NCBI RefSeq assembly: GCF_900102925.1
Contig: NZ_FNKI01000001.1
Coordinates: 1,178,001-1,242,000 of the forward strand
DNA: 64,000 nt
Source of the DNA: Flagellimonas zhangzhouensis
GTDB taxonomy: Bacteria; Bacteroidota; Bacteroidia; Flavobacteriales; Flavobacteriaceae
Direction: 5' to 3'
The number at the start of each line of letters is the position of its first letter. Position 1 is the stretch's first letter. Shown here in pieces: positions 45,423 through 54,262 of the stretch. Under the pieces are notes generated by a model, which was not told the origin of the DNA, made no database searches, and saw only the letters and a program-made list of their open reading frames with translations. A program made the position numbers and the translations under genes.

Positions 45423-46439
45423 TTATTCTACCCCTCCTTTTACTTTGTCTTGCCATTCTTTTAGTTCGTCCCACTCACCATCGGCAGCCATTTTGGCTTG
45501 TTTTGGCCAAGAAGTTGGATCCAAGTGAGCCAAAGTAGAACTAGCTTCGGTCAATACACTTTTGATATCTTCTGTATCGGCTTTAGCCAAATCAGAGAAA
45601 GAAACGATACCGCTTTCCACTAGAGCTTCAGCAGCTTTTGGTCCAATACCTTCAATTTTGGTAAGGTCATCAGCTTTGGTTCCTTTTTTAGGAGCATTTT
45701 CTGCTTTTGGAGCTTCTTTTTCCTCTTCTTTACCGTTGCTTTTTTCGCTTTTACGCTCTTCCAAACCTTCGGCAACTGCTTTGGTTACTTCTTCCAAGAT
45801 TATTTCGATAGACTTTCCTGCATCATCATTGGATGGGATAGCATAATCGATATCTCTTGGATCAGAGTTGGTATCTACCATCGCAAAAATTGGAATGTTC
45901 AATTTTTGGGCTTCTTTTACAGCGATGTGCTCACGCATGGTATCCACGATGAAGATAGCACCAGGCAAACGAGTCATGTCTGCGATGGAACCTAAGTTTT
46001 TCTCCAACTTGGCACGCAAACGGTCTACTTGCAATCTTTCTTTTTTGGAAAGGGTGTTGAAAGTACCATCCTTTTTCATACGGTCGATGGAAGCCATTTT
46101 TTTAACGGCTTTACGGATGGTTACAAAGTTGGTCAACATACCACCTGGCCATCTTTCAGTGATGTATGGCATGTTTACTTTGGATACTTTATCCGCAACG
46201 ATGTCCTTTGCTTGTTTTTTTGTGGCTACAAAAAGGATTTTTCTTCCTGAGGATGCAATTTTTTTAAGGGCCTCGTTGGCTTCCTCTAATTTTGCAACCG
46301 TTTTGTAGAGGTTGATTACGTGAATCCCATTACGCTCCATGTAGATGTAAGGGGCCATGTTTGGGTTCCACTTTCTTGTTAGGTGTCCGAAATGCACACC
46401 TGCTTCCAGTAAATCTTTTACTTCAATCTTACTTGCCAT
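45423..46439 (-). CDS. rpsB: Ribosomal protein uS2 with a C-terminal helix-hairpin-helix-like extension
   Basis: Small-subunit protein S2, 338 residues from ATG 46439 (the longer frame from 46505 adds a non-conserved leader). The first 226 or so residues are canonical uS2 (MASKIEVKDLLEAGVHFGH, WNPNMAPYI, DTMREHIAV, TNSDPRDIDY). The remaining 112 residues are extra: a Lys/Glu linker (227-256), then about 257-338 starting DDLTKIEGIGPKAAEALV, a helix-hairpin-helix-like nucleic-acid-binding motif. The tail may contact rRNA or mRNA. Confidence 0.95.
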   Translation of the reverse strand: MASKIEVKDLLEAGVHFGHLTRKWNPNMAPYIYMERNGIHVINLYKTVAKLEEANEALKKIASSGRKILFVATKKQAKDIVADKVSKVNMPYITERWPGGMLTNFVTIRKAVKKMASIDRMKKDGTFNTLSKKERLQVDRLRAKLEKNLGSIADMTRLPGAIFIVDTMREHIAVKEAQKLNIPIFAMVDTNSDPRDIDYAIPSNDDAGKSIEIILEEVTKAVAEGLEERKSEKSNGKEEEKEAPKAENAPKKGTKADDLTKIEGIGPKAAEALVESGIVSFSDLAKADTEDIKSVLTEASSTLAHLDPTSWPKQAKMAADGEWDELKEWQDKVKGGVE

Positions 46440-46585
46440 TTTTGTACTTAGTTTACGTTCCGTTGTAGTAAGCAATGGGTTGGTGGTCACTTTTGGTTCG
46501 CCCAATCCATTTAGATGCTAAACTAAATTCCAAAAAGTCGATTCTTTTTTCCTTTTGGAACAACGACAACTTGGTTAAAAATTTA

Positions 46586-46645
46586 ACCCTGAAAAATGGA
46601 TTCCAGGGTTTTCAATGAACTTTATATAATAGGTGCAAAAGCACC
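46586..46645 (-). promoter_or_regulatory. Candidate structured leader between rpsI and rpsB
   Basis: Two hairpins in the 214-bp gap upstream of rpsB: GGTGC/GCACC (46632-46645) and AACCCTG/CAGGGTT (46586-46612). They may be an rpsI terminator plus an rpsB autoregulatory leader. No T-run follows closely, and no -7 box was found here. Confidence 0.4.
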
Positions 46646-46653
46646 CTGTAATA

Positions 46654-47040
46654 TTAACGTTTGGAGAATTGGAATTTCTTACGGGCTTTCTTCTGACCGA
46701 ATTTCTTTCTCTCTACCATTCTTGGGTCTCTTGTTAAAAGACCTTCTGGTTTAAGAACAGTTCTGTTTTCTTCGTTGATTTCGCACATTGCTCTGGACAA
46801 AGCCAAACGAACAGCTTCTGCTTGACCTGTGATACCACCACCGTAAACATTTACTTTTACGTCGTAGTTGCCATCGGTTTCTGTTAGGGTGAAAGGTTGT
46901 TTTACCTTGTACTGAAGTGTACCAGTAGGAAAGTAATCGTTCAAATCCCTTTTGTTCACAGTAATGTTTCCAGAACCTTCGGAAACATATACTCTTGCTA
47001 CAGCAGTTTTTCTTCTACCTATCTTATGAACCACTTCCAT
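46654..47040 (-). CDS. rpsI: Ribosomal protein uS9
   Basis: A 128-residue S9 protein with the conserved IGRRKTAVARVY start, GGGITGQAEA and the basic C-terminal tail ending QFSKR, which reaches the P-site tRNA. Its start overlaps the stop of rplM by one base, the usual rplM-rpsI pairing. Confidence 0.98.
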   Translation of the reverse strand: MEVVHKIGRRKTAVARVYVSEGSGNITVNKRDLNDYFPTGTLQYKVKQPFTLTETDGNYDVKVNVYGGGITGQAEAVRLALSRAMCEINEENRTVLKPEGLLTRDPRMVERKKFGQKKARKKFQFSKR

Positions 47041-47495
47041 TATTTGTAGTCGTTTAAGTTTATTGCTTTTGGTTTTTGCGCTTCTTGTCCGTGCTCAGCA
47101 CCACTGTACACCTTAAGGTTTCTAAAAAGTTCTGCACCCAATTTGTTTTTTGGAAGCATTCCTTTCACAGCGTTTTCAACAATACGCTCCGGGTGTTTGC
47201 TCAATACTTCTTTGGCAGTTGCAGAACGTTGTCCACCAGGATAACCTGTATATCTTTGGTATTCTTTGTCATCCCATTTGTTACCGGTCATAGTAACCTT
47301 TTCAGCATTGATGACAATAACATTATCTCCACAGTCAACATGGGGAGTGTAGCTTGGCTTGTATTTTCCTCTAAGAAATTTGGCAATTTTAGACGCCATT
47401 CTTCCCAAGGTCTGTCCTTCAGCATCAACCAATAACCACTCCTTGTTTACAGTAGATTTATTGGCGGAAATAGTCTTATAACTTAATGTATCCAC
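47040..47495 (-). CDS. rplM: Ribosomal protein uL13
   Basis: A 151-residue L13 protein, an early 50S assembly factor. The [16 protein letters not shown] segment and the [11 protein letters not shown] motif identify it. A housekeeping promoter with both boxes lies 47-77 bp upstream of the start. Confidence 0.98.
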   Translation of the reverse strand: MDTLSYKTISANKSTVNKEWLLVDAEGQTLGRMASKIAKFLRGKYKPSYTPHVDCGDNVIVINAEKVTMTGNKWDDKEYQRYTGYPGGQRSATAKEVLSKHPERIVENAVKGMLPKNKLGAELFRNLKVYSGAEHGQEAQKPKAINLNDYK

Positions 47496-47541
47496 TTCTC
47501 GAATATTATTGATTTAAAAACCTATCCCGATAAACGGGCTG

Positions 47542-47572
47542 CAAATGTACAATTATTAGATTGAATTACAAA
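47542..47572 (-). promoter_or_regulatory. Promoter of rplM-rpsI
   Basis: Minus strand: -33 TTTG (47572-47569), 19-base spacer, -7 TACATTTG (47549-47542). The expected start is near 47537, and the leader contains a small hairpin, CCCG/CGGG, at 47525-47537. Confidence 0.72.
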
Positions 47573-47740
47573 CGGTTGGTAGGGAATATTTTTTCACCTT
47601 TTTTATAATTCAATTTTTGGGGTGTAGTTGGAGTGCAAATATCGGGAGATTTTGTTAAAAAATCTTAAAATAAACCACAAACTGTAACTGATTGCATTTT
47701 GATGGGTCTTTAAAACATCATCAATCAAAAAACGAACAGT

Positions 47741-50392
47741 TTGAAACACTCCTTCCTTGGCATAATATGCCTATTGTTTACCATTGTAACCTACGCCCAA
47801 GATTCTACCGAAGTAATTGAAAAGAAAATATATGTGACCCAAGCCTTGGGTGAAATGGACGCCCCAGCCATTGATGGGTTATTGAATGATCAAGCATGGG
47901 ACTTGGTCGAATGGGGAAACGATTATATAGAATGGCAACCCGATGAAAACACGCCGCCCACTGAGCAAACCAAGTTTAAAATCCTATATGATAGTAAGAA
48001 CCTATATATAGGTGTACGCTGTTATGATGCCGAACCCGATAAAATTGTAAAGCGACTTTCGCGGCGCGATGGCTTTGAGGGCGATTGGGTCGAGTTCAAT
48101 ATCGATAGCTATAATGATAAAAGAACAGCATTTTCCTTTAGTATAACTGCCGCAGGGGTAAAAGGCGATGAATTCGTATCAAACAATGGGAACAATTGGG
48201 ACGCAAGTTGGAACCCCATTTGGTATGTAAAAACAAATATTGATGAGGAGGGCTGGACAGCCGAGCTTCGGATTCCTTTAAGTCAGTTAAAATTTGGAAA
48301 CGAAGAAGAACAAGTATGGGGACTTCAATCTACCAGACGGTACTTTAGAAATGAAGAGCGTTCCCTATGGCAACGTAAGCCTGTGGATCAACCAGGTTGG
48401 GTGAGTGAGTTTGGTGAATTGCACGGTTTGAAAAATATTCAACCCCAAAAACAATTGGAAATCCAACCTTATACAGTAGCCAAAACTGAAACCTATGAAG
48501 CAGAAGAAGGAAATCCCTTTAGGGATGGAAGCGAAAGTAACATCACTGCTGGACTAGATGCCAAAATTGGAATCACCAACGATCTTACTTTGGATTTAAC
48601 GGTAAACCCCGATTTTGGTCAGGTGGATGCGGATCCTTCGGCCATTGCATTGGATGGATTTCAAATATTTTTTCAGGAACGTCGTCCTTTTTTTGTAGAG
48701 AACAAGAACATTTTTGATTTTAGAGTATCGCAATCCGAAGCAGGAAATACTTTTGGGTCCGACAATGTGTTTTACTCCCGTAGAATTGGTAGGAGCCCGC
48801 AATCTTATCCCAGTACAAATGACGGTGAATTCGTAGATCAACCTGATAATACACCTATTATAGGTGCGGCAAAATTTAGTGGGAAAACCAAAGATGGATG
48901 GGCCATTGGTGTATTGGAAAGTGTTACGGCTAGAAGAAATGCGGTGATTAGAACAGGTAATGGTGATGAAAGAAAAGAAATGGTGGAGCCCATGACCAAT
49001 TATTTTGTGGGGCGACTGCAAAAAGATTTCAATGACCGTAACTCATACATTGGTGGACTTTTCACAGCAACCAATCGGGAGAACCTTCCCGAAACCTTGA
49101 ACTTTTTGCATACCTCGGCTTATACTGGAGGATTCGATTTTAAACACCAATGGGCCAACCGAGATTGGTATGTAGGTGGAAATATCACGTATAGCCATGT
49201 AAAAGGTAGTGAAGAGGCTATCACCAACACCCAACAATCCATTGGGCATTTATTTAATAGGGTAGACGCCGACCATGTGAGTGTGGATACGACCAGAACA
49301 TCCTTAACGGGAACTGGTGGTAATATACAAATCGGTAAAGTAGGGAACGGACATTGGAAATTTGAATCTGGAGCCACTTGGCGTTCTCCCGAATTGGAAC
49401 TCAACGATATTGGTTTCCAAAGAAGAGGTGACGATATTCGGCATTACACTTGGGTAGGGTATCAAACCCTAAAACCAGACAGTACTTTTAGACGAGTGGG
49501 TATCAATTACAACCATTGGACGGCTTGGGATTTTGCTGGGAACCATAATTATTTACAGTTCAACACAAACAGTTGGCAAAACTGGAAAGGTAACTGGCGA
49601 ACCAATATAGGTTTCAATTATGCACCCATCGAATATGATAATTTTGCGCTTAGGGGAGGTCCAAGGCTTCGACAATCCCCTTGGATGAGTTTTTGGAATG
49701 GCATCAATACCGATTACAGAAAAAAGCTCCGATTTTCTGTGTTTCACAATGGGAGAAAAGCGGTGGACAATTCCCTTAAGACCTATTATATAGAGGGAGG
49801 ATTTTCGTACCAACCCATCAATGCACTACGTATTTCGGTATTCCCTTCCTTAAACGTGAACCACGACAAACTTCAATTCATAAATAATTATGATGATGTC
49901 AATGGCAGTCCGCGGTACCTTAATGGAGAAATCGACCAACGAACTTTAAGTATGTCATTTCGATTGAATTTTACCATTAACCCGAATTTAACCATTCAAT
50001 ATTGGGGGCAACCTTTTATTTCGAGGGGTCGATATTCCAACTTCAAACATATAACAGACCCGTTAGCTAAGAATTTTGAAGACCGATTTATACAGTACAG
50101 CCCTCAACAAACTTCTTATTCGGATGGAGTATACGCCATTGATGAAGATTTGGATGGTATTGATGACTTTACGTTTGATGACCCTGATTTCTCCTTTGTA
50201 CAGTTCCGTTCAAATTTGGTAATTCGATGGGAGTACATTCCAGGTTCTGAAATTTTCTTGGTTTGGTCGCAAGATGTATCCCGAAGCGGAGACCCCACAG
50301 CAGGATTATTGCCTAGTTTGGGAGACAACATTTTTGGTCAAAAACCGCAAAACATTTTCTTGTTGAAGGCTACCTATAGATTTGTGCTCTAA
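47741..50392 (+). CDS. DUF5916 outer-membrane protein with N-terminal CBM9/DOMON-like domain
   Basis: An 883-residue protein with a signal peptide (about 1-19). Residues about 30-235 form a carbohydrate-binding family 9/DOMON-like domain (DAPAIDGLLNDQAWDLVEW start). The remaining 640 residues are a DUF5916-type large beta-barrel (RRPFFVENKNIFDF, RRIGRSP). The start codon is TTG at 47741; an in-frame stop at 47711 leaves no upstream ATG. Function is unknown; a surface binding or export role is plausible. Confidence 0.88.
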   Translation: MKHSFLGIICLLFTIVTYAQDSTEVIEKKIYVTQALGEMDAPAIDGLLNDQAWDLVEWGNDYIEWQPDENTPPTEQTKFKILYDSKNLYIGVRCYDAEPDKIVKRLSRRDGFEGDWVEFNIDSYNDKRTAFSFSITAAGVKGDEFVSNNGNNWDASWNPIWYVKTNIDEEGWTAELRIPLSQLKFGNEEEQVWGLQSTRRYFRNEERSLWQRKPVDQPGWVSEFGELHGLKNIQPQKQLEIQPYTVAKTETYEAEEGNPFRDGSESNITAGLDAKIGITNDLTLDLTVNPDFGQVDADPSAIALDGFQIFFQERRPFFVENKNIFDFRVSQSEAGNTFGSDNVFYSRRIGRSPQSYPSTNDGEFVDQPDNTPIIGAAKFSGKTKDGWAIGVLESVTARRNAVIRTGNGDERKEMVEPMTNYFVGRLQKDFNDRNSYIGGLFTATNRENLPETLNFLHTSAYTGGFDFKHQWANRDWYVGGNITYSHVKGSEEAITNTQQSIGHLFNRVDADHVSVDTTRTSLTGTGGNIQIGKVGNGHWKFESGATWRSPELELNDIGFQRRGDDIRHYTWVGYQTLKPDSTFRRVGINYNHWTAWDFAGNHNYLQFNTNSWQNWKGNWRTNIGFNYAPIEYDNFALRGGPRLRQSPWMSFWNGINTDYRKKLRFSVFHNGRKAVDNSLKTYYIEGGFSYQPINALRISVFPSLNVNHDKLQFINNYDDVNGSPRYLNGEIDQRTLSMSFRLNFTINPNLTIQYWGQPFISRGRYSNFKHITDPLAKNFEDRFIQYSPQQTSYSDGVYAIDEDLDGIDDFTFDDPDFSFVQFRSNLVIRWEYIPGSEIFLVWSQDVSRSGDPTAGLLPSLGDNIFGQKPQNIFLLKATYRFVL

Positions 50393-50407
50393 AATAATTC
50401 TGTTCGG

Positions 50408-50429
50408 ACACTGAGCGAAGTCGAAGTGT
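50408..50429. repeat. GAGCGAAGTCGA-family hairpin repeat
   Basis: ACACT and AGTGT arms around the core, identical in sequence to the inner hairpin of the repeat after sucB, 20 kb away. Confidence 0.75.
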
Positions 50430-50507
50430 TAAATATGGTTTGCTAAATACAACTTTGATGAGATGTTGAAATAAATTCAGCATGACGAGTGTTCGGATTT
50501 AGATGTC

Positions 50508-50528
50508 ATTCTGAACGAAGTGAAGAAT
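50508..50528. repeat. ATTCT-GAACGAAGTGA-AGAAT hairpin repeat
   Basis: A five-base stem around a core related to, but different from, the GAGCGAAGTCGA core. Repeats of this kind are common between genes in Bacteroidota. Confidence 0.6.
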
Positions 50529-50596
50529 CTATTTCTTTGGTCAAAATGAATTTCTGTCTAGGGCAGTCAGTTGAAATGTCTTGTAGTTAGATTTTC

Positions 50597-50614
50597 TTCC
50601 TGTGAAAGCAGGAA
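50597..50614. repeat. TTCCTG/CAGGAA hairpin repeat
   Basis: A six-base stem with TGAAAG loop, resembling the stronger ATTCCCGC hairpin at 52751. Confidence 0.55.
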
Positions 50615-50628
50615 TCCAAATGGTCGAA

Positions 50629-50746
50629 TCGTCAGTTCGAGTTTTTTCCTTTAGGAAAAAGTATCGAGATCTGGTTTGGTGAAATTAAAATTCTAATTCT
50701 TGATACAATTTTTTCGTTTCACTTCAAAAACCACTCGAATTGACGA
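50629..50746. repeat. 118-bp segment bounded by 14-bp inverted repeats
   Basis: Outer arms match at 13 of 14 positions and enclose an AT-rich core with its own hairpin. It resembles a small non-autonomous repeat element, but no target duplication was identified. Confidence 0.45.
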
Positions 50747-50752
50747 ATTTCT

Positions 50753-51853
50753 TTAATGCTGCATTATCTTCCGCAACGCATTCACCAAAGCAGCATTCGC
50801 TTCTGCATCACCTATGGTGATCCGAACCTTGCCAGGAGCACCGAATTGGGAAACAGGACGAACCATAATCCCTTCTTCCATCATTTTTTCCGTAAACTCC
50901 ATTTCAGGAAAAGGTGGGTCTATGATAAAAAAGTTAGCTTGACTTGGCCAATATGTAATGCCCAATTCGTTAAAGGCTTTGGCTATAAAAGCCCTGCCCT
51001 CCAAAACAGTTTTTACCGTTTTCTCAATGAATTCGGTGTCATTCAAAGCTCCAATGGCAGCCTCGATGGATGTCAATGGAAGTAAAAATGGTTTATGGAT
51101 CAATCGCACATAATTGGCAATGGTAGGCGTAGTGTATCCGTATCCAATACGTTGCCCAGCCAATCCATAGGTTTTGGAAAAACTGTTCAGTCCAACAACA
51201 TTGTGACCCTCCAAAACATACGGCAAAGCGGTCACATAATCTTCGGCAACCGCAAAATGACGGTACACCTCATCAAAAACCACCACAATGTTTTTGGGAA
51301 CACGGGCCATAAAATCATCCATTACCGATTTTGGAATGTAGGTGCCCGTAGGATTATTGGGACTGGTCAAGAAAATGATTTTGGTCTTCTCGTTGATGGC
51401 ATTCAAAATACCCTCCACATCCAAATCGTAGTTAGGAGCTAAAAGCGGAACATCCACTTGTTTGGCACCATACCACCTTGAAAAAACAGCGTAGGGCAGA
51501 AAACAGGGGTTGGAAAAAATCACTTCATCTCCCTCATTGATAAATGCTCGAAGTAGAATATCCAAAATTTCCGAACCACTGTTGCCACACAAAAACTGCT
51601 CGGCAGTCAATTGGCCATTAAAATCTTTGACCAAAGCTTCCCGCAAACGGATATCGGTTTGGTCGGGATAAATATCAATATGGTCCAAAGCGGCTTTCAT
51701 CGCTGCAACGGCCTTGGGCGATGCACCCAATGGATTTTCGTTGGAAGAAAGCTTATGAATTTTTTTATCGGTTGGGGGTATGTTTTTTCCTCCTTGGTAC
51801 ACCTCTTTGGGCACCAAATGGGCCTTGAAAATGAATGTGATGTCTTTTTTCAT
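50753..51853 (-). CDS. Class I/II PLP-dependent aminotransferase (HisC-like), probably aromatic
   Basis: A 366-residue fold-type I aminotransferase resembling histidinol-phosphate aminotransferase. It shows LSSNENPLG near residue 35, SPNNPTGT, and the PLP lysine in NSFSKTYGLAG. It is the last gene of a run hpd-hmgA-fahA-flavin reductase, so a tyrosine or phenylalanine aminotransferase role (making 4-hydroxyphenylpyruvate) is more likely than histidine synthesis. No his genes are nearby. The upstream gap is only 11 bp. Confidence 0.88.
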   Translation of the reverse strand: MKKDITFIFKAHLVPKEVYQGGKNIPPTDKKIHKLSSNENPLGASPKAVAAMKAALDHIDIYPDQTDIRLREALVKDFNGQLTAEQFLCGNSGSEILDILLRAFINEGDEVIFSNPCFLPYAVFSRWYGAKQVDVPLLAPNYDLDVEGILNAINEKTKIIFLTSPNNPTGTYIPKSVMDDFMARVPKNIVVVFDEVYRHFAVAEDYVTALPYVLEGHNVVGLNSFSKTYGLAGQRIGYGYTTPTIANYVRLIHKPFLLPLTSIEAAIGALNDTEFIEKTVKTVLEGRAFIAKAFNELGITYWPSQANFFIIDPPFPEMEFTEKMMEEGIMVRPVSQFGAPGKVRITIGDAEANAALVNALRKIMQH

Positions 51854-51864
51854 TTAAATCATCT

Positions 51865-52734
51865 TTACAAACTCTCCCCATAAAGCAATAATGCCATTGC
51901 TTTTTTGGTATTACCATCTTTAAGCATACGCTGGGCCAATAAATGGATATCTTTTTTGGATAAAGCTTCAGCACCCTCCATAACGGCAGCAACATCAATT
52001 TCAGAAGTAGAGGGTAAATGCTCCAAATTGCCCAAACGGCCCAAATCATTCCCAGTGAGCACATCGCTTTCCCGAATACCTTTAGGTAAAGCATCCACTC
52101 CAATACCCAAAGTGCGGATGGGTTTGGTGACTTCAAAGAGTGATTCTTTTATGGCTCGGATGTACCAATTGCCACCCATTCTGCCTACTAAATCTAATTT
52201 TTCGGTATCCAAAATGCCATCGGTGAAATATTTTTCATCAACATGGATTAATTCCACCTTGGCAATCACCAAATTACCAGCCCCTGGAGTCTGAGCCAAT
52301 TCAATCACCTCTTGCACGGTACATTCAAAAGAAATGGGTGACTCGGCCACTCGCGGCGGTTTTACCTTTTCACTGGGAATTTCGGTGAATCCTGCTTTTA
52401 CGAATTCATTTACCCCTTTGGCATAGGCCGTACTCGAAAGCGACATTTGCTCCACCATGTCGTGGTTCACCACATTGATGACCACCTCGGGCACTTCCAA
52501 AACATTTTCGTGGGTATTTTTTAAGGAGTTGTCCCTGCCGCTTCGAGCTGGTGAAAATACCATTACGGGTGGACTGGAACTGAACATATTGAAAAAACTG
52601 AACGGGCTCAGGTTCACATTCCCATTTTTGTCCACCGTACTTGCAAAACAAATGGGTCGTGGCGCAATCGCGGTCGACATGAGGTTGTATAAATCCAAAT
52701 TATTGGATGTTGCTGGGTCTATGGTTTTGATCAT
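51865..52734 (-). CDS. Flavin reductase-like (FMN-binding split barrel) protein
   Basis: A 289-residue FMN-binding protein with the flavin reductase-like fold: STAIAPRPICFAST near the start, NLSPFSFFN, and SGRDNSLKNT in the first half, plus a C-terminal extension of about 90 residues. I use ATG 52734; the longer frame from 52752 would start on a repeat hairpin. It may reduce flavin for, or protect, aromatic degradation enzymes. Its place in the tyrosine cluster is consistent in this window, but the exact role is unknown. Confidence 0.83.
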   Translation of the reverse strand: MIKTIDPATSNNLDLYNLMSTAIAPRPICFASTVDKNGNVNLSPFSFFNMFSSSPPVMVFSPARSGRDNSLKNTHENVLEVPEVVINVVNHDMVEQMSLSSTAYAKGVNEFVKAGFTEIPSEKVKPPRVAESPISFECTVQEVIELAQTPGAGNLVIAKVELIHVDEKYFTDGILDTEKLDLVGRMGGNWYIRAIKESLFEVTKPIRTLGIGVDALPKGIRESDVLTGNDLGRLGNLEHLPSTSEIDVAAVMEGAEALSKKDIHLLAQRMLKDGNTKKAMALLLYGESL

Positions 52735-52750
52735 ATCACTTTTTAGTGTC

Positions 52751-52770
52751 ATTCCCGCGAAAGCGGGAAT
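52751..52770. repeat. ATTCCCGC-GAAA-GCGGGAAT hairpin repeat
   Basis: Perfect 8-bp stem closed by a GAAA (GNRA-type) tetraloop. It lies at the fahA-flavin reductase junction, overlapping the longer start of the flavin reductase frame. Confidence 0.8.
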
Positions 52771-52823
52771 CTATTATATAAAGGTGACTTAGTTCGGTAG
52801 AAGTCACAATTTTTATTTCGGTT

Positions 52824-52898
52824 GCTTCGACTCCGCTCAGCATCCGTGGGTAATCTATTTAATTTATTATGTGGGTGACTGAGCGAAGTCGAAGTCAC
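52824..52898. repeat. Inverted pair of GAGCGAAGTCGA-family repeats
   Basis: GCTTCGACTCCGCTCAGC (52824-52841) is the inverse of the CTGAGCGAAGTCGAAG core in the second copy (52875-52898, GTGACT/AGTCAC arms). Together they can form one long hairpin in the fahA-flavin reductase spacer. Confidence 0.75.
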
Positions 52899-52910
52899 AT
52901 TAAAATCACA

Positions 52911-52934
52911 GTGGTTTAGACTACGCTCAACCAC
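52911..52934. repeat. Diverged palindromic repeat overlapping the fahA gap
   Basis: GTGGTT and AACCAC arms around TAGACTACGCTC, a decayed relative of the GAGCGAAGTCGA family, ending six bases before the fahA stop. Confidence 0.55.
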
Positions 52935-52939
52935 CTATT

Positions 52940-54160
52940 TTATTTAGCAGGCAACACTTTAGTGCTCACTGCTCCAAATCCGACTCTAATATCGCCTTTT
53001 TGGGCGAAACCGCGAAGCGTCACGGTATCCCTATCTTCAATAAAGGTGCGTTCCGAGCCATCTTCTAGTTTGATGTTCTTGGTGCCTCCCCAAGACAGTT
53101 CCAACATAGAGCCAAAACTATTTTCATCTTTGCCCGAAATGGTTCCAGAAGCCATCATGTCTCCAATAGCAATGTTGCATCCGTTTACGGTATGATGTGC
53201 CAATTGCTGACTCATATTCCAATACATATGTTTGAAATTGCTTTGACAAACTGTGGTTTCCTTTCCAGAATCGGGAGTTATGCTCACCTCAAGGTTGATG
53301 TCGTAATTCCTTTTGCCCTCGAATTGTAGGTAGGGAAGTACTTCGGGATTTTGTTTAGGGCCTTCTGTTTTGAACTGTTCCAAAGCTTTCAAAGTCACCA
53401 CCCAAGGTGAAATGGAGGATGCGAAATTTTTGGCCAAAAATGGGCCTAAAGGCACATATTCCCATTTTTGGATATCTCTGGCTGACCAATCGTTGAACAA
53501 AACCAAACCAAAAATGTAATCCTCGGCTTCGCCTGTTGAAATGGAATCACCCAAGTTTGTTTCTTTTCCGCAGATAAAACCGATTTCGAGTTCAAAATCC
53601 AAACGTTTGGTAGGACCAAAAACAGGATTCGTTGCTCCCTTGGGCATTGTTTGTCCTTTTGGTCTGTGGATGGGTTGACCACTCACGATGATAGAACTTG
53701 CCCTGCCGTGATAACCCACTGGAATGTGTTTCCAATTCGGCAATAGCGCATTTTCAGGGTCTCGGAACATTTTTCCCACATTGGTGGCGTGCTCCAAACT
53801 TGAATAGAAATCGGTATAATCGCCCACGGAAACGGGCATATGCATTTGTGCTTCCGATTGTTTAACGAAGAGTTCGGGTTTTCCTGCCAAAACGGATTCA
53901 TCATCTTTCAACCAAAACTGAATCTTTTTTCGAACCCTAGAGGTGATTTCTTTTCCTAGGGAAATAAAATCGTTCAAGGTGTCCTTTTCCAAGAGGGCAG
54001 TATTGAAATCAAACACATCCAATTCGGCCACTGCGGCCAAATCCAAAATATGGTCGCCAATGGCAACGCCCACCCGTGGACTTCTATCCTCCGTGGAAAA
54101 AATCCCGAAAGGAATATTGTAAATTGAAAAGTCTGAGTTTTCAGGTATTTCTATGATCAT
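52940..54160 (-). CDS. fahA: Fumarylacetoacetase
   Basis: A 406-residue hydrolase splitting fumarylacetoacetate into fumarate and acetoacetate, the last step of tyrosine breakdown. It shows the N-terminal SH3-like domain, DYTDFYSS near residue 115, GYHGRASSI with the catalytic His region, and LDFELEIGF with metal-binding acidic residues. It is the third gene of the tyrosine operon on the minus strand. Repeat-filled spacers lie on both sides. Confidence 0.96.
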   Translation of the reverse strand: MIIEIPENSDFSIYNIPFGIFSTEDRSPRVGVAIGDHILDLAAVAELDVFDFNTALLEKDTLNDFISLGKEITSRVRKKIQFWLKDDESVLAGKPELFVKQSEAQMHMPVSVGDYTDFYSSLEHATNVGKMFRDPENALLPNWKHIPVGYHGRASSIIVSGQPIHRPKGQTMPKGATNPVFGPTKRLDFELEIGFICGKETNLGDSISTGEAEDYIFGLVLFNDWSARDIQKWEYVPLGPFLAKNFASSISPWVVTLKALEQFKTEGPKQNPEVLPYLQFEGKRNYDINLEVSITPDSGKETTVCQSNFKHMYWNMSQQLAHHTVNGCNIAIGDMMASGTISGKDENSFGSMLELSWGGTKNIKLEDGSERTFIEDRDTVTLRGFAQKGDIRVGFGAVSTKVLPAK

Positions 54161-54182
54161 TTTTTATAAGATGTGAGATTTG

Positions 54183-54259
54183 AGTAGTTAGAATTTAGAT
54201 TCTTCGTATAAGGTTGATTTTTTCCATTTCTAATATCTGAAATCTAATGTCTAACTACT
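54183..54259. repeat. 19-bp inverted repeat between hmgA and fahA
   Basis: Arms AGTAGTTAGAATTTAGATT (54183-54201) and AATCTAATGTCTAACTACT (54241-54259) match at all but two positions. The RNA could fold into a long hairpin in the 102-bp spacer between hmgA and fahA. Confidence 0.65.
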
Positions 54260-54262
54260 AAA

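Larger units (their letters stand above)
50393..50752. other. 360-bp non-coding gap filled with palindromic repeats
   Basis: No gene was found. It holds a GAGCGAAGTCGA-family hairpin (50408-50429), an ATTCT/AGAAT hairpin around GAACGAAGTGA (50508-50528), TTCCTG/CAGGAA (50597-50614), TTTTTCC/GGAAAAA (50643-50660), and outer arms TCGTCAGTTCGAGT (50629-50642) and ACTCGAATTGACGA (50733-50746). It looks like a nest of repeat insertions between convergent genes. Confidence 0.7.

Noticed and set aside
46440..46505. Upstream start of rpsB adding 22 residues
   Set aside because: The added residues are not uS2-like; the MASKIEVKDLLEAG start matches the family.
50393..50752. CRISPR array or IS element
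   Set aside because: Repeats are hairpins of different sequence without regular spacers, and there is no transposase frame.
52735..52752. Upstream start of the flavin reductase gene
   Set aside because: It lies on a repeat hairpin; the ATG at 52734 gives a normal N-terminus.
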